Below, one piece after another: positions 49,889-56,938 of a stretch of 56,938 nucleotides of DNA. The position numbers and the translations under genes are program-made. The notes under the pieces are model-generated. The model had not been told where the DNA came from, did not search any database, and saw nothing but the letters and a program-made list of their open reading frames with translations. Each line of letters opens with the position of its first letter. Position 1 is the stretch's first letter. Location of the stretch: assembly GCA_944389295.1 (NCBI GenBank), contig CALXLV010000012.1:1-56938 (forward strand), written 5' to 3'. This stretch comes from an uncultured Spirochaetaceae bacterium. GTDB lineage: Bacteria > Spirochaetota > Spirochaetia > Sphaerochaetales > Sphaerochaetaceae.

Positions 49889-50866
49889 TCACTTTCCGAA
49901 ATTCGCTTTATACACCTTCCACGTGGATTCTATCAGCGTCTCGGCATCTGAGTGCTTTGCCGTCCATCCCAGCTTCTCATGGGCAAGTGCGGATGAGGCG
50001 ATGAGCTTGGCGGGGTCTCCGGCTCTTCTCGGGCTGTCTACTGATGGAATCGGCTGCCCTGTGACGCGTCTGGCGGTCTCCACGATTTCCCTTACCGAAA
50101 GGCCGCTTTCGGAGCCGAGGTTCACGACGAGGTTCTCTTTCTTCTCCATGAGGTAATCTGCCGCTGCCACATGGGCATCCGCGAGGTCTGTTACATGTAC
50201 ATAGTCGCGGATACATGTTCCGTCCGGAGTGTCGTAGTCGGTTCCGAAGATTCCGACCTTCTCGCGTATTCCGACGGCGCATTCCATTATGACAGGAATG
50301 AGGTTCGCAGGATTGCGCTCAAGGCCTTTCATCCGTCCGTCAACATCATATCCTGCCGCGTTGAAGTACCTCAGCGCCGCATAGTGCATTCCCTTGAGTT
50401 TCGAGTACCACGCCAGATTCTGTTCAATGCAGAGCTTTGTGTATCCGTAATAGTTCTCAGGATTGCAGGGGTGCTTCTCGTCGATGGGAACGTACTGCGG
50501 CTCGCCGTAGGTTGCTGCGGAGGAGGAGAGGATGAAATTCATGCATCCGTGCTTCTCGCACTCTGTCATTATTATGAGCGAACCCGTGATGTTGTTCTCG
50601 CTGTATTTCTCAGGTTTTGTCATCGACTCGCCGGCTGCCTTGAACGCTGCGAGATGCACTGCAGCATCCCACCCCTCGGAGAGCACTTCCGCGACACGGT
50701 TCCTGTCGAGGATATCTCCCTCGCAGAACTCCGCTCCTGCAGGTACATTGCTTCTCAGTCCCGAAGAGAGGTTGTCGTAAATTCCTACCTTATCGCCTCT
50801 GTCAAGAAAGGCCATCGCCACATGCGTACCTATATATCCGGCTCCGCCGAAAAGAAGAACTTTCAT
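49889..50866 (-). CDS. galE: UDP-glucose 4-epimerase
   Basis: 325 residues. NAD-binding FGGAGYIGTHVAMAF at the N-terminus, HLAAFKAAGESM, SSSAATYGEP with the catalytic Ser/Thr, and YYGYTKLCIEQ with the YxxxK pair (about 148-152); RYFNAAGYDVDG and GTCIRDYVHVTDLA follow. Interconverts UDP-glucose and UDP-galactose for glycan synthesis. It follows the phosphohexomutase gene by 52 bases, likely co-transcribed. Confidence 0.94.
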   Translation of the reverse strand: MKVLLFGGAGYIGTHVAMAFLDRGDKVGIYDNLSSGLRSNVPAGAEFCEGDILDRNRVAEVLSEGWDAAVHLAAFKAAGESMTKPEKYSENNITGSLIIMTECEKHGCMNFILSSSAATYGEPQYVPIDEKHPCNPENYYGYTKLCIEQNLAWYSKLKGMHYAALRYFNAAGYDVDGRMKGLERNPANLIPVIMECAVGIREKVGIFGTDYDTPDGTCIRDYVHVTDLADAHVAAADYLMEKKENLVVNLGSESGLSVREIVETARRVTGQPIPSVDSPRRAGDPAKLIASSALAHEKLGWTAKHSDAETLIESTWKVYKANFGK

Positions 50867-50918
50867 ACTGCTCTCATCCTCCGTTCAATGATTCTACCAT
50901 CCCGGGCCATAAGATGCA

Positions 50919-52256
50919 TCAGGAGAAGGATGCTATTATTCCCCGTATTTCGTTCATTTTTTCTTCCAGAAGTTCTCTTGTCCTGGCTTCGGCGACTATT
51001 CTCAGATAGGGTTCCGTGTTTGACTTGCGCACATTGAACCACCAGTCTGGATACTCGATGCGGTAGCCGTCGAAGTCCATCACCTTGTCCGCATCTCCGG
51101 CATAGCGGCTGTAAAGCGCATGTATGGCTTCATCTTTGTGCTCAAGACGGAAATTCTGCTCACCGCTGTTGGCGTACTTCACGATGCTGTCTATCAGTGA
51201 GGAGAATGTCTTTCCCTCTTCCCTGAGTTTTTTCACGACTGAGAGGACCAGAAGCGAGGCAAGGATTCCGCTGTCGCAGCAGAAGAAGTCGCGGAAGTAG
51301 TAGTGTCCGGCGAGCTCTCCTCCGAAGATGCCGTTTATCTCCCTGATCTTCAGCTTCGCATAGGCGTGTCCGACCTTCCATGTAGTCACGCTGAATCCCA
51401 GCTTCTCAAGATACTCTGTCGTCGACCTCGATGTTCTTATGTCCTGCAGGGCGTTTCCCGTCCTTCCTCTGCTGCTGTAGTAGAGGCCTATCACGGCGGT
51501 TATGTAATCGGGCTGTATGAAGCGGCCTTTCTCATCTATGAACATCACCCTGTCGGCATCTCCGTCGTAGATGACGCCGCAGTCTGAGCCGTTCTTCACA
51601 ACAGCTTCCTCTATTTCTCTGCAGTTCTTCTCCTCCAGAGGATTTGGCTCATGTGCTGGGAATGAACCGTCGAAAGTGTCGTTGATGTATGACGGAGCGC
51701 TTCCGAGAAGGTCTTTTATCAGAAGAGAGGACATTCCCGAGGAGCAGTCCACAGAGATTGAAAGTCCGTCAAGACCGGCTGCGTACGGCCTGAGGAAAGC
51801 AAGGTAATCATCCTTTACATATGAGCAGTCTTTTGCAGCACCTTTCTTCTCCGCTGGAACAGCCTTCTCCTCATTGACCATCCTCTCAAGATCTTTCAGT
51901 CCCGAGTCTCCTCCTACAGGAAGGGCGCCGCGGCGGCTTATCTTGAATCCGTTGTACTCGGGAGGATTGTGAGATGCCGTTATCTGGACGGAGGCATCTG
52001 CCTCAAGATGCACAGTTGCGAAGTAGACCATCGGCGTTGTCGCGAGTCCCAGGTCCCACACATCGGCTCCGCTGTCGGTGATGCCTTTTACCAGTGCCTC
52101 ATGAAGCGACGGCGATGAAAGCCTTATGTCCCTGCCGACGACCACATGGTCTGTGTTCAGAAGCTGCGGCAGGAAGAATCCGACCCTGTATGCAAGTTCC
52201 TCTGTGATATCCGTGCCGTAGACACCTCTGATGTCATATGCCTTGAATGCGCTCAT
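50919..52256 (-). CDS. Phosphomannomutase/phosphoglucomutase
   Basis: 445 residues. Alpha-D-phosphohexomutase superfamily: FKAYDIRGVYG at the start, phosphoserine loop QITASHNPPEYNGFKIS (about 95), metal loop YDGDADRVMFID (about 230), sugar loop GGELAGHYYF (about 315) and phosphate loop RKSNTEPYLRIVAEA near the end. Supplies mannose-1-P or glucose-1-P; ManB/CpsG type. SD AAGGAGAA; overlaps the upstream gene by 23 bases. Confidence 0.93.
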   Translation of the reverse strand: MSAFKAYDIRGVYGTDITEELAYRVGFFLPQLLNTDHVVVGRDIRLSSPSLHEALVKGITDSGADVWDLGLATTPMVYFATVHLEADASVQITASHNPPEYNGFKISRRGALPVGGDSGLKDLERMVNEEKAVPAEKKGAAKDCSYVKDDYLAFLRPYAAGLDGLSISVDCSSGMSSLLIKDLLGSAPSYINDTFDGSFPAHEPNPLEEKNCREIEEAVVKNGSDCGVIYDGDADRVMFIDEKGRFIQPDYITAVIGLYYSSRGRTGNALQDIRTSRSTTEYLEKLGFSVTTWKVGHAYAKLKIREINGIFGGELAGHYYFRDFFCCDSGILASLLVLSVVKKLREEGKTFSSLIDSIVKYANSGEQNFRLEHKDEAIHALYSRYAGDADKVMDFDGYRIEYPDWWFNVRKSNTEPYLRIVAEARTRELLEEKMNEIRGIIASFS

Positions 52257-52728
52257 CTCTGTTCTCCTTCTGGTACTCTTTTATCTTTTTCATGAAATCC
52301 GCCGGATCGATCATCTCAAGGAAGATAACGCTGCCGTCGCTGAGGACTATCTTCGTGACGGTGCGCCTCAGTATCCTTGCCAGCGTTCCGGCAGGCTTCG
52401 AGACATCCCTGCCTGCGTTCAGTGATCTCACTGCCTCGCTCTTTGTCACCCTGAATATCCCCGTGATATCCGAGACGGGGAAGGCGTACTCCATCTTTTC
52501 GTATTTCTCCTTCCTCTTTCTCTGCAGCGGTATTCCGAGAAGTGTGGGAACCCTGTCAAAATCCTCATAGATCACTGTCTTCCCGTCTGTGAAGAGGAAT
52601 ACGCCGTATTCGCGTATCTCGCATCCGAGCCTGCCGTACCATGTGCAGTAGGTGCGGAATCGTATCGGAGCGCCGAGTTTCTCTTCTCTTTCCCTGAGAA
52701 ATGCGATGGTGTCTTCACTGCTGTCCAT
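52234..52728 (-). CDS. Uncharacterised protein, possible PH-like domain
   Basis: 164 residues. Not recognised. Alternating hydrophobic residues in YGVFLFTDGKTVIYEDF, FPVSDITGIFRVTK and VTKIVLSDGSVIFLEM suggest a beta-rich, PH-like or similar small domain with a helical C-terminal end (DPADFMKKIKEYQKE). No signal peptide. First gene of a unit with the phosphohexomutase and galE. Confidence 0.65.
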   Translation of the reverse strand: MDSSEDTIAFLREREEKLGAPIRFRTYCTWYGRLGCEIREYGVFLFTDGKTVIYEDFDRVPTLLGIPLQRKRKEKYEKMEYAFPVSDITGIFRVTKSEAVRSLNAGRDVSKPAGTLARILRRTVTKIVLSDGSVIFLEMIDPADFMKKIKEYQKENRDERIQGI

Positions 52729-52833
52729 GATGAGGATTGTACTTTATCCGTGCGCGTAATGGAACCGCATCACGGGAAGTGCTTACAGTATAATGCGTAA
52801 GGCAATCCACTGGTAATTTTCCCCCGCTTACGC

Positions 52834-52839
52834 TACTAT
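52834..52839 (+). promoter_or_regulatory. -10 element of the RlmK-like gene, near-leaderless
   Basis: TACTAT lies 9 bases before ATG 52849; no Shine-Dalgarno is present between them. The -35 is weak. Confidence 0.4.
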
Positions 52840-52848
52840 TGCACCGCA

Positions 52849-54567
52849 ATGGACGAGTTTGAGAAAAAGGACTTCTCTAAGATTCTGAAACACAATGCCC
52901 TTGAAGGCCACAGATGGATGAAGAACACCGGTTCTGCCGCTGTAAGGGTCTATGACAGGAACCTGCAGGCATTTCCGGTCACTGTGGAGCTTTACGGCCC
53001 TTATGCCCGTGCTGTGGATTACGGCGGCATGTCAGATGATGACAGGGCCGTGGCCGTTGATCTTATCTCACGCTTTCTCTATGTGGAGCATGACAAGATC
53101 ATCTGGAAGGAGAGGAAGAAGAGGGAAGGCCGTGAACAGCATGAGAAGGATGAGAACTCGTCGCTGAGGATTGAAGTGAAGGAGGGAGGTCTATCTTTTG
53201 AGTGCGAGCTCATGAGCTATACGGATACAGGCCTCTTTCTGGATCACGCCGAGACGCGTTCCCGCATAAGGGAGATTTCAGGGGGGATGAGAGTGCTCAA
53301 TCTCTTCTCCTACACAGGCTCATTCTCGGTGTATGCCGCAGACGGGGGCGCCGAGAGCGTTGTCTCCGTCGATCTCTCCAACGTCTACTGCGACTGGTGC
53401 AGGCGCAATCTGGAGAGGAACGGCTTTCTCGATGAGAAGAAGTACAGGGTAGAAGCATCGGATGCGCTTGTGTATCTGAAAGAGGCAAGGGAGAGGGGTG
53501 AGCGCTATGACATCGTCATCTTCGATCCTCCCGCTTTCTCAAACTCGCACAAGGCTGATGATTTCGATGTTGCCAGGGATTATATGAAGTATCTCTATCA
53601 TATAAGTCAGGTGCTCGTTCCGGGTGGCGTGGTGCTTTTCTCGGAAAATCTTATGGGATTCCAGTTTGGCAAGGGGCTTCTCAAGCCCTTTTGGAAGATA
53701 TCGGAGATCACCGAAGAGGTGCATGTCCTCGGTTTCTCCAGAAAGAGAAGCGGTCTGAGGGTGTGGATGATGAAAAAGACGGCAGATATGAAGGAAATGG
53801 AATGGACTGCCGGCAGGACAGGAAGAATGGACGAAGAGAAGAAGGAAGCGGAGAGGCTTTCGTTTGATGAGGCCGCAGCTGGTGCGGAGACGGAGAAGAA
53901 GGAAGAGAAGGACGGAAGGACGTCCGAGGGACGCGAGAGAAGAAGAACAGCCGGAGGAGACAGCAGGGAACGCCGAGGCTATCAGAGAAGAGACGGCGGA
54001 TACAGGGAAAGAAGATATGACGACCGCCCGGGAAGAGGTTACCGCGATGGCTACGGAAGCGGACGCTACGGTGACAGGGACAGACGCTATGATGACAGGC
54101 GTGATGACCGCGGCTATGACCGCCCTCGCTACCGTGACGACTACAGAGACCGCGGCAGCTACCGCGGCCGCGATGATTATGACCGCTCCGGAAGAGGCTA
54201 CAGGGACCGCGGCTACGACCGCAGAAGCCCCTACGGCGAGAAGGAAAGCTACCGTCAGAGATCAAGCTGGACAGACAGGCACGATGATGAGCGCGGCGGA
54301 TACCAGAGAAGGGACAGAGGCGGAAGAGAGTGGGACAACGATACCGGACGCTTTTACAGGGAGGACCGTGAGAGACGCGGCGGTTTCCGCGAGCCGAGAT
54401 ACTCTGCTTCCGGAGAGGACAGGCGCCCCTTCGGAGACGACAGAAGAAGGAAAAGGGGTGCTCCGAAGCCGTATGGCTATGATTCGTTCATGGTCACGAA
54501 GAACCGCGACAGCGCGGATGTCTACTGGCTCAAGAACACAGAGGTCAAGGGAGACGACGAGGAGTGA
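52849..54567 (+). CDS. RlmK-like 23S rRNA methyltransferase with long Arg/Gly/Asp/Tyr-rich C-terminal tail
   Basis: 572 residues. Residues 1-310 match the RlmK half of RlmKL: AVRVYDRNLQAFPVTVELYG, IIWKERKKREGREQHEK, YTDTGLFLDHAETRSRI, SAM motif LNLFSYTGSFSVYAADGG, VDLSNVYCDW, and FDPPAFSNSHKADDFDVARDY. RlmK methylates G2069 of 23S rRNA at N7. From about residue 340 to 545 the chain becomes low complexity, dominated by Arg, Asp, Gly and Tyr in RGYRDRG/RRYDDR-like units, ending with PKPYGYDSFMVTKN. Such a tail is not part of the known enzyme. Tail DNA (about 53870-54470) keeps the frame, without stops. Confidence 0.88.
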   Translation: MDEFEKKDFSKILKHNALEGHRWMKNTGSAAVRVYDRNLQAFPVTVELYGPYARAVDYGGMSDDDRAVAVDLISRFLYVEHDKIIWKERKKREGREQHEKDENSSLRIEVKEGGLSFECELMSYTDTGLFLDHAETRSRIREISGGMRVLNLFSYTGSFSVYAADGGAESVVSVDLSNVYCDWCRRNLERNGFLDEKKYRVEASDALVYLKEARERGERYDIVIFDPPAFSNSHKADDFDVARDYMKYLYHISQVLVPGGVVLFSENLMGFQFGKGLLKPFWKISEITEEVHVLGFSRKRSGLRVWMMKKTADMKEMEWTAGRTGRMDEEKKEAERLSFDEAAAGAETEKKEEKDGRTSEGRERRRTAGGDSRERRGYQRRDGGYRERRYDDRPGRGYRDGYGSGRYGDRDRRYDDRRDDRGYDRPRYRDDYRDRGSYRGRDDYDRSGRGYRDRGYDRRSPYGEKESYRQRSSWTDRHDDERGGYQRRDRGGREWDNDTGRFYREDRERRGGFREPRYSASGEDRRPFGDDRRRKRGAPKPYGYDSFMVTKNRDSADVYWLKNTEVKGDDEE

Positions 54568-54588
54568 TTCCTCAGATTATCCAAGAGG

Positions 54589-54610
54589 GAGAGCGGCTGC
54601 GGCCGCTCTC
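54589..54610. terminator. Convergent terminator between the RlmK-like and MFS genes
   Basis: GAGAGCGGC (54589-54597) and GCCGCTCTC (54602-54610), 4-base loop, followed by TTCTACTTT. Confidence 0.8.
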
Positions 54611-54612
54611 TT

Positions 54613-55791
54613 CTACTTTCTGCCGAAGCGCCTGATTCTCTTCACTTCCACCGCCGCTGTGTTGATGATGACGAACATCAGGACATAGAGGGGGAAGAGC
54701 GAGAGCGATATGCTTCTTCCGATGATTCCGAAGAGCGCCGGCATGAATGATGATCCGACATACGCAGTCGCCATCTGCAGTCCCATTATCCTCGCTGAAT
54801 CCTCCGCACCGAAGTACTCAGGCGTCTGATGGAGCATTGTGGGGTAGATCGGGCCGCATCCCATACCGATAAGAAAGAGCGCTATTCCCGCGAGATTTCC
54901 AGGCAGGGCGAGCATCAGAATCACGCCTGTGATTATCACGGCCTGCCCTGACCGAAGCATTGTCTTTGCTGCGATGCTTCCGGATACAAGACCCGAGATG
55001 ATTCTCCCGGAGGTTATTCCGATGAAGAATAGTCCTGCTGTCGCCGCTGCGGCACTTTCGGTCAGTCCTCTTGCTTCAACAAGAAATGACGCAGACCAGA
55101 GCATTGTTGTCTGTTCTGCTGAGCAGTAGGCGAAAAACGCCAGAAGCGCCATGATCGCGCCGGGTTTTCTCAGTGCTGAGAGCGCGCTGCTGCTTCCGTT
55201 TCCGGATAGCGACGGCTCATCGCCCGTGGTCGTTATGGTACTCTTGCCAGCTTTTCTCCACAGAGGTACAGAGAGAATGAGAATAAGGCAGACCGCAGCC
55301 TGCATTCCTCCCAGTATCCTGTACCCGTTCCTCCATGAGAAACCGTTGGCGAAGAGATAGGACATAACGAACGGGCCTATCAGCGTGCCGAGTCCCCAGA
55401 AGGCATGGAGGAAGTTCATCGCTCTTGCCTTGTAGTGAAGCGCCACATAGTTGTTCAGCGCGGCATCCACCGAGCCTGCTCCAAGTCCCAGCAGCAGTGA
55501 GATAGGAATGAGGAAGAAGAATGAGGGGGCTGCGGAGAAGAGGATGAGGGCCGCTGCCGTCATAGCCACCGATACCGCCGTTATCTGGATCGTGCTGAAC
55601 CTTCTGGAGAGGCGTGCGAACATCAGGCTGCTGATGACTGTCCCTCCGCAGATTATCATCGCGAGAATCCCGGAATATGAGATAGGAATGGCAAGATCGG
55701 GATAGATCATAGGCCATGCCGTACCGAGCATCGAATCGGGAAGTCCGAGGGAGATGAACGCGATATATATGATTATCAGTAGTGACAGCAT
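54613..55791 (-). CDS. MFS transporter
   Basis: 392 residues from ATG 55791 (MLSLLIIIYIAFISLGLPDSMLG). A longer frame upstream encodes an unlikely basic leader. Twelve hydrophobic segments; the loop-2 motif reads ARLSRRFSTIQ instead of the usual GxxxDRxGRR. LLLGLGAGSVDAALNNYV and FLHAFWGLGTLIGPF resemble fucose/sugar-permease-like and YfkF-like MFS members. Substrate unknown. No Shine-Dalgarno; TATCAT lies 6 bases before the ATG. Separated by 49 bases from the amidohydrolase upstream. Confidence 0.85.
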   Translation of the reverse strand: MLSLLIIIYIAFISLGLPDSMLGTAWPMIYPDLAIPISYSGILAMIICGGTVISSLMFARLSRRFSTIQITAVSVAMTAAALILFSAAPSFFFLIPISLLLGLGAGSVDAALNNYVALHYKARAMNFLHAFWGLGTLIGPFVMSYLFANGFSWRNGYRILGGMQAAVCLILILSVPLWRKAGKSTITTTGDEPSLSGNGSSSALSALRKPGAIMALLAFFAYCSAEQTTMLWSASFLVEARGLTESAAAATAGLFFIGITSGRIISGLVSGSIAAKTMLRSGQAVIITGVILMLALPGNLAGIALFLIGMGCGPIYPTMLHQTPEYFGAEDSARIMGLQMATAYVGSSFMPALFGIIGRSISLSLFPLYVLMFVIINTAAVEVKRIRRFGRK

Positions 55792-55840
55792 GCGAGGATG
55801 ATATCTCAGAGAAAAGAAAAGATAAACTGAGAAAGACTTC

Positions 55841-56938
55841 TTACAGCCTCGGAAGGCGTATGGGAAGCCTGCGTCTGCTTTCCTTTGCAGGCGCCTCAGA
55901 AAGGCCAAGGAACGAAAGTGCGTTCTCTCCCGCTATGCGCTCTATCTCCCCGTCGGTGAAGCCCGAGCGATCGAATACGGAAAAGTACTCCGTATATGAT
56001 TCGACTTTCAGGAGATTCACCGAGAAGTCGGAGCCGAAGAGGATGCGTGAGAGGATTTTCTCCCTCTTTCCGTCTTTCTGTTCAGAGAGAAAGCTGAGGA
56101 GCTCTGAGTAGAACTCATTCGTGCATCCGGAGAAGGAGAGATCGGAGTACACGCCGTCGAACTCCTCCATAAGCTCTATGATTGTATAGAACCACGGGCT
56201 GTCGGGAAGATGCCTCAGCTTTGCCGAGAGACTCTGCAGGTTCCCCTTAGATGCGATGGCATACTGCTTGCCGAAGTGGGCGAAGTCGAGCCTCAGTCCG
56301 GGGTAGTTCTCAAGCACCGTTCTCCATGATGCGGGGTCTGTGTATGCCCATGCATCCGCGGCGTTTATTCCCCTGAATCCCTGATCATCGCAGTGAGTTA
56401 TTATCGGGACGCCTTTTTCCTGACAGAACGAGTAGAGCTTCCTGTGCTTTTCAAGCGTCTCCGAATCATCCGGCCACGGTCTGAATCCAAGTGGAGGATA
56501 TATCTTTATTCCGTAGCACGGCTTCTCTGGCACTTCGTTTCTCTGGTGCATTTTTCCTGACGTATTTACATACTTGTCAAGAAGCTCTTCAAGGAATTCC
56601 ATTGTATGCAGCCGGGGATCAATGCCGATGAACGGATAGAATTCAAAGAGCCCGTCCGGAGTGTTCTTATAGTAGTCTCTAATGCCCTGAATCATTGCTT
56701 CCGCATAGGACGTGAGCTTGTCGCGCACCGGATGCGAATAATAGAGCTTCTCCAGTTTTCTTCCGTCATCGGAGAAATCCATGATGAGGGGAACCATGAT
56801 CATTCTGTCAAACTCAAGACTGCGCATATGGAATTTGCCGTCATGGATGTAAGGCTCATGCGGCGCATATTTCCTTTTTCTGCCAATCAGGAAATCGCCT
56901 CTGAGATCATCCTCCATCATTTTCAGCGTCTCTCCGAT
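55841..56938 (-). CDS. Amidohydrolase-like protein (5' end outside window)
   Basis: The frame is open to the window edge, with six further codons upstream of ATG 56920, so the start is probably outside. The visible 365 residues look like the interior and C-terminus of an amidohydrolase-2 type TIM barrel: FYPFIGIDPRLH, GIKIYPPLGFRPW, GVPIITHCDDQG (metal His), LRLDFAHFG (His) and LFGSDFSVN (catalytic Asp). The N-terminal HxH strand is missing from view. Substrate unknown; the neighbouring MFS transporter may handle the same compound. Confidence 0.75.
   Translation of the reverse strand: MGETLKMMEDDLRGDFLIGRKRKYAPHEPYIHDGKFHMRSLEFDRMIMVPLIMDFSDDGRKLEKLYYSHPVRDKLTSYAEAMIQGIRDYYKNTPDGLFEFYPFIGIDPRLHTMEFLEELLDKYVNTSGKMHQRNEVPEKPCYGIKIYPPLGFRPWPDDSETLEKHRKLYSFCQEKGVPIITHCDDQGFRGINAADAWAYTDPASWRTVLENYPGLRLDFAHFGKQYAIASKGNLQSLSAKLRHLPDSPWFYTIIELMEEFDGVYSDLSFSGCTNEFYSELLSFLSEQKDGKREKILSRILFGSDFSVNLLKVESYTEYFSVFDRSGFTDGEIERIAGENALSFLGLSEAPAKESRRRLPIRLPRL

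Noticed and set aside
53708..54688. Alternative frames through the low-complexity tail region (a 185-codon reverse frame and a 274-codon forward frame rich in Ala/Thr)
   Set aside because: Repetitive DNA keeps all frames open. Only the frame continuous with the methyltransferase has an N-terminal domain and start.
1..56938. tRNA, rRNA, CRISPR array, prophage or replication origin
   Set aside because: I looked for these on both strands by eye and saw none; the window is nearly all protein-coding.

Overview
The window is a dense bacterial chromosome segment of moderately high G+C, with strong AGGAGG-type ribosome binding sites and many overlapping genes. It has no rRNA, tRNA, transposase, phage gene or CRISPR array. 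Gene content (selenium-dependent molybdenum hydroxylase system, amino-sugar catabolism, YgeX/YgeW) fits an anaerobic gut bacterium. Overall style suggests a spirochaete relative (Sphaerochaeta/Treponema-like), but no marker gene proves this and the taxonomic call is weak.

Layout. 1-6740: a 5'-nucleotidase cut by the left edge, an asparagine synthetase, and an operon of three uncharacterised genes, the first two of which are paralogs. 6825-13155: ygfK-ssnA-ygeY-acetyltransferase operon. 13129-14173: reverse-strand nucleotidyltransferase plus an 85-aa protein. 14350-21383: molybdenum hydroxylase operon with a three-subunit enzyme (Mo, 2Fe-2S, FAD) followed by ygfM-xdhD. 21475-26601: flavodoxin-like protein, an XdhC-type maturation factor with swapped domain order, a cysteine-desulfurase-family protein, and a selenium supply operon (yedE-yedF-DUF3343-selD). 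26707-27909: ygeW. 28035-36655: a LacI-controlled amino-sugar operon (nagB, degenerate M48-like membrane protein, Na+ symporter, AGE epimerase, ceramidase-like hydrolase, SIS protein, nagA). 36695-40495: a ModE-like regulator with a FecBCD-type ABC transporter, probably for molybdate/tungstate, carrying a methyltransferase gene. 41118-44447: CDF metal exporter and divergent yqeC-yqeB. 44492-47842: proA-proB and a GT-A-like protein. 48456-49694: ygeX. 49889-52728: galE, a phosphohexomutase and an unknown gene. 52849-56938: an RlmK-like methyltransferase with a very long Arg/Gly/Asp/Tyr-rich tail, an MFS transporter and an amidohydrolase cut by the right edge.

How it fits together. YgfK, SsnA, YgeY, YgeW, YgeX, YgfM-XdhD, YqeB, YqeC, SelD, YedE/YedF and the class V aminotransferase are the known companions of selenium-dependent molybdenum hydroxylases and of anaerobic purine/urate degradation. 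Here they are spread over at least six transcription units. A GTTGC-N5-GTTGC direct repeat, or a degenerate form, lies just upstream of the likely promoters of ygfK, the Mo hydroxylase operon, ygeW and ygeX, and may be the operator of a shared regulator. The ModE/ABC unit probably supplies the metal.

Two features too small for ordinary gene calling stand out. The intergenic regions at about 40.65-40.95 kb and 48.0-48.3 kb each hold a 22-23 residue hydrophobic peptide gene with a Shine-Dalgarno, a bidirectional terminator, and a conserved convergent TTGACA promoter for an antisense RNA. This is the architecture of type I toxin-antitoxin loci. Several genes also appear to be transcribed as leaderless or near-leaderless mRNAs.
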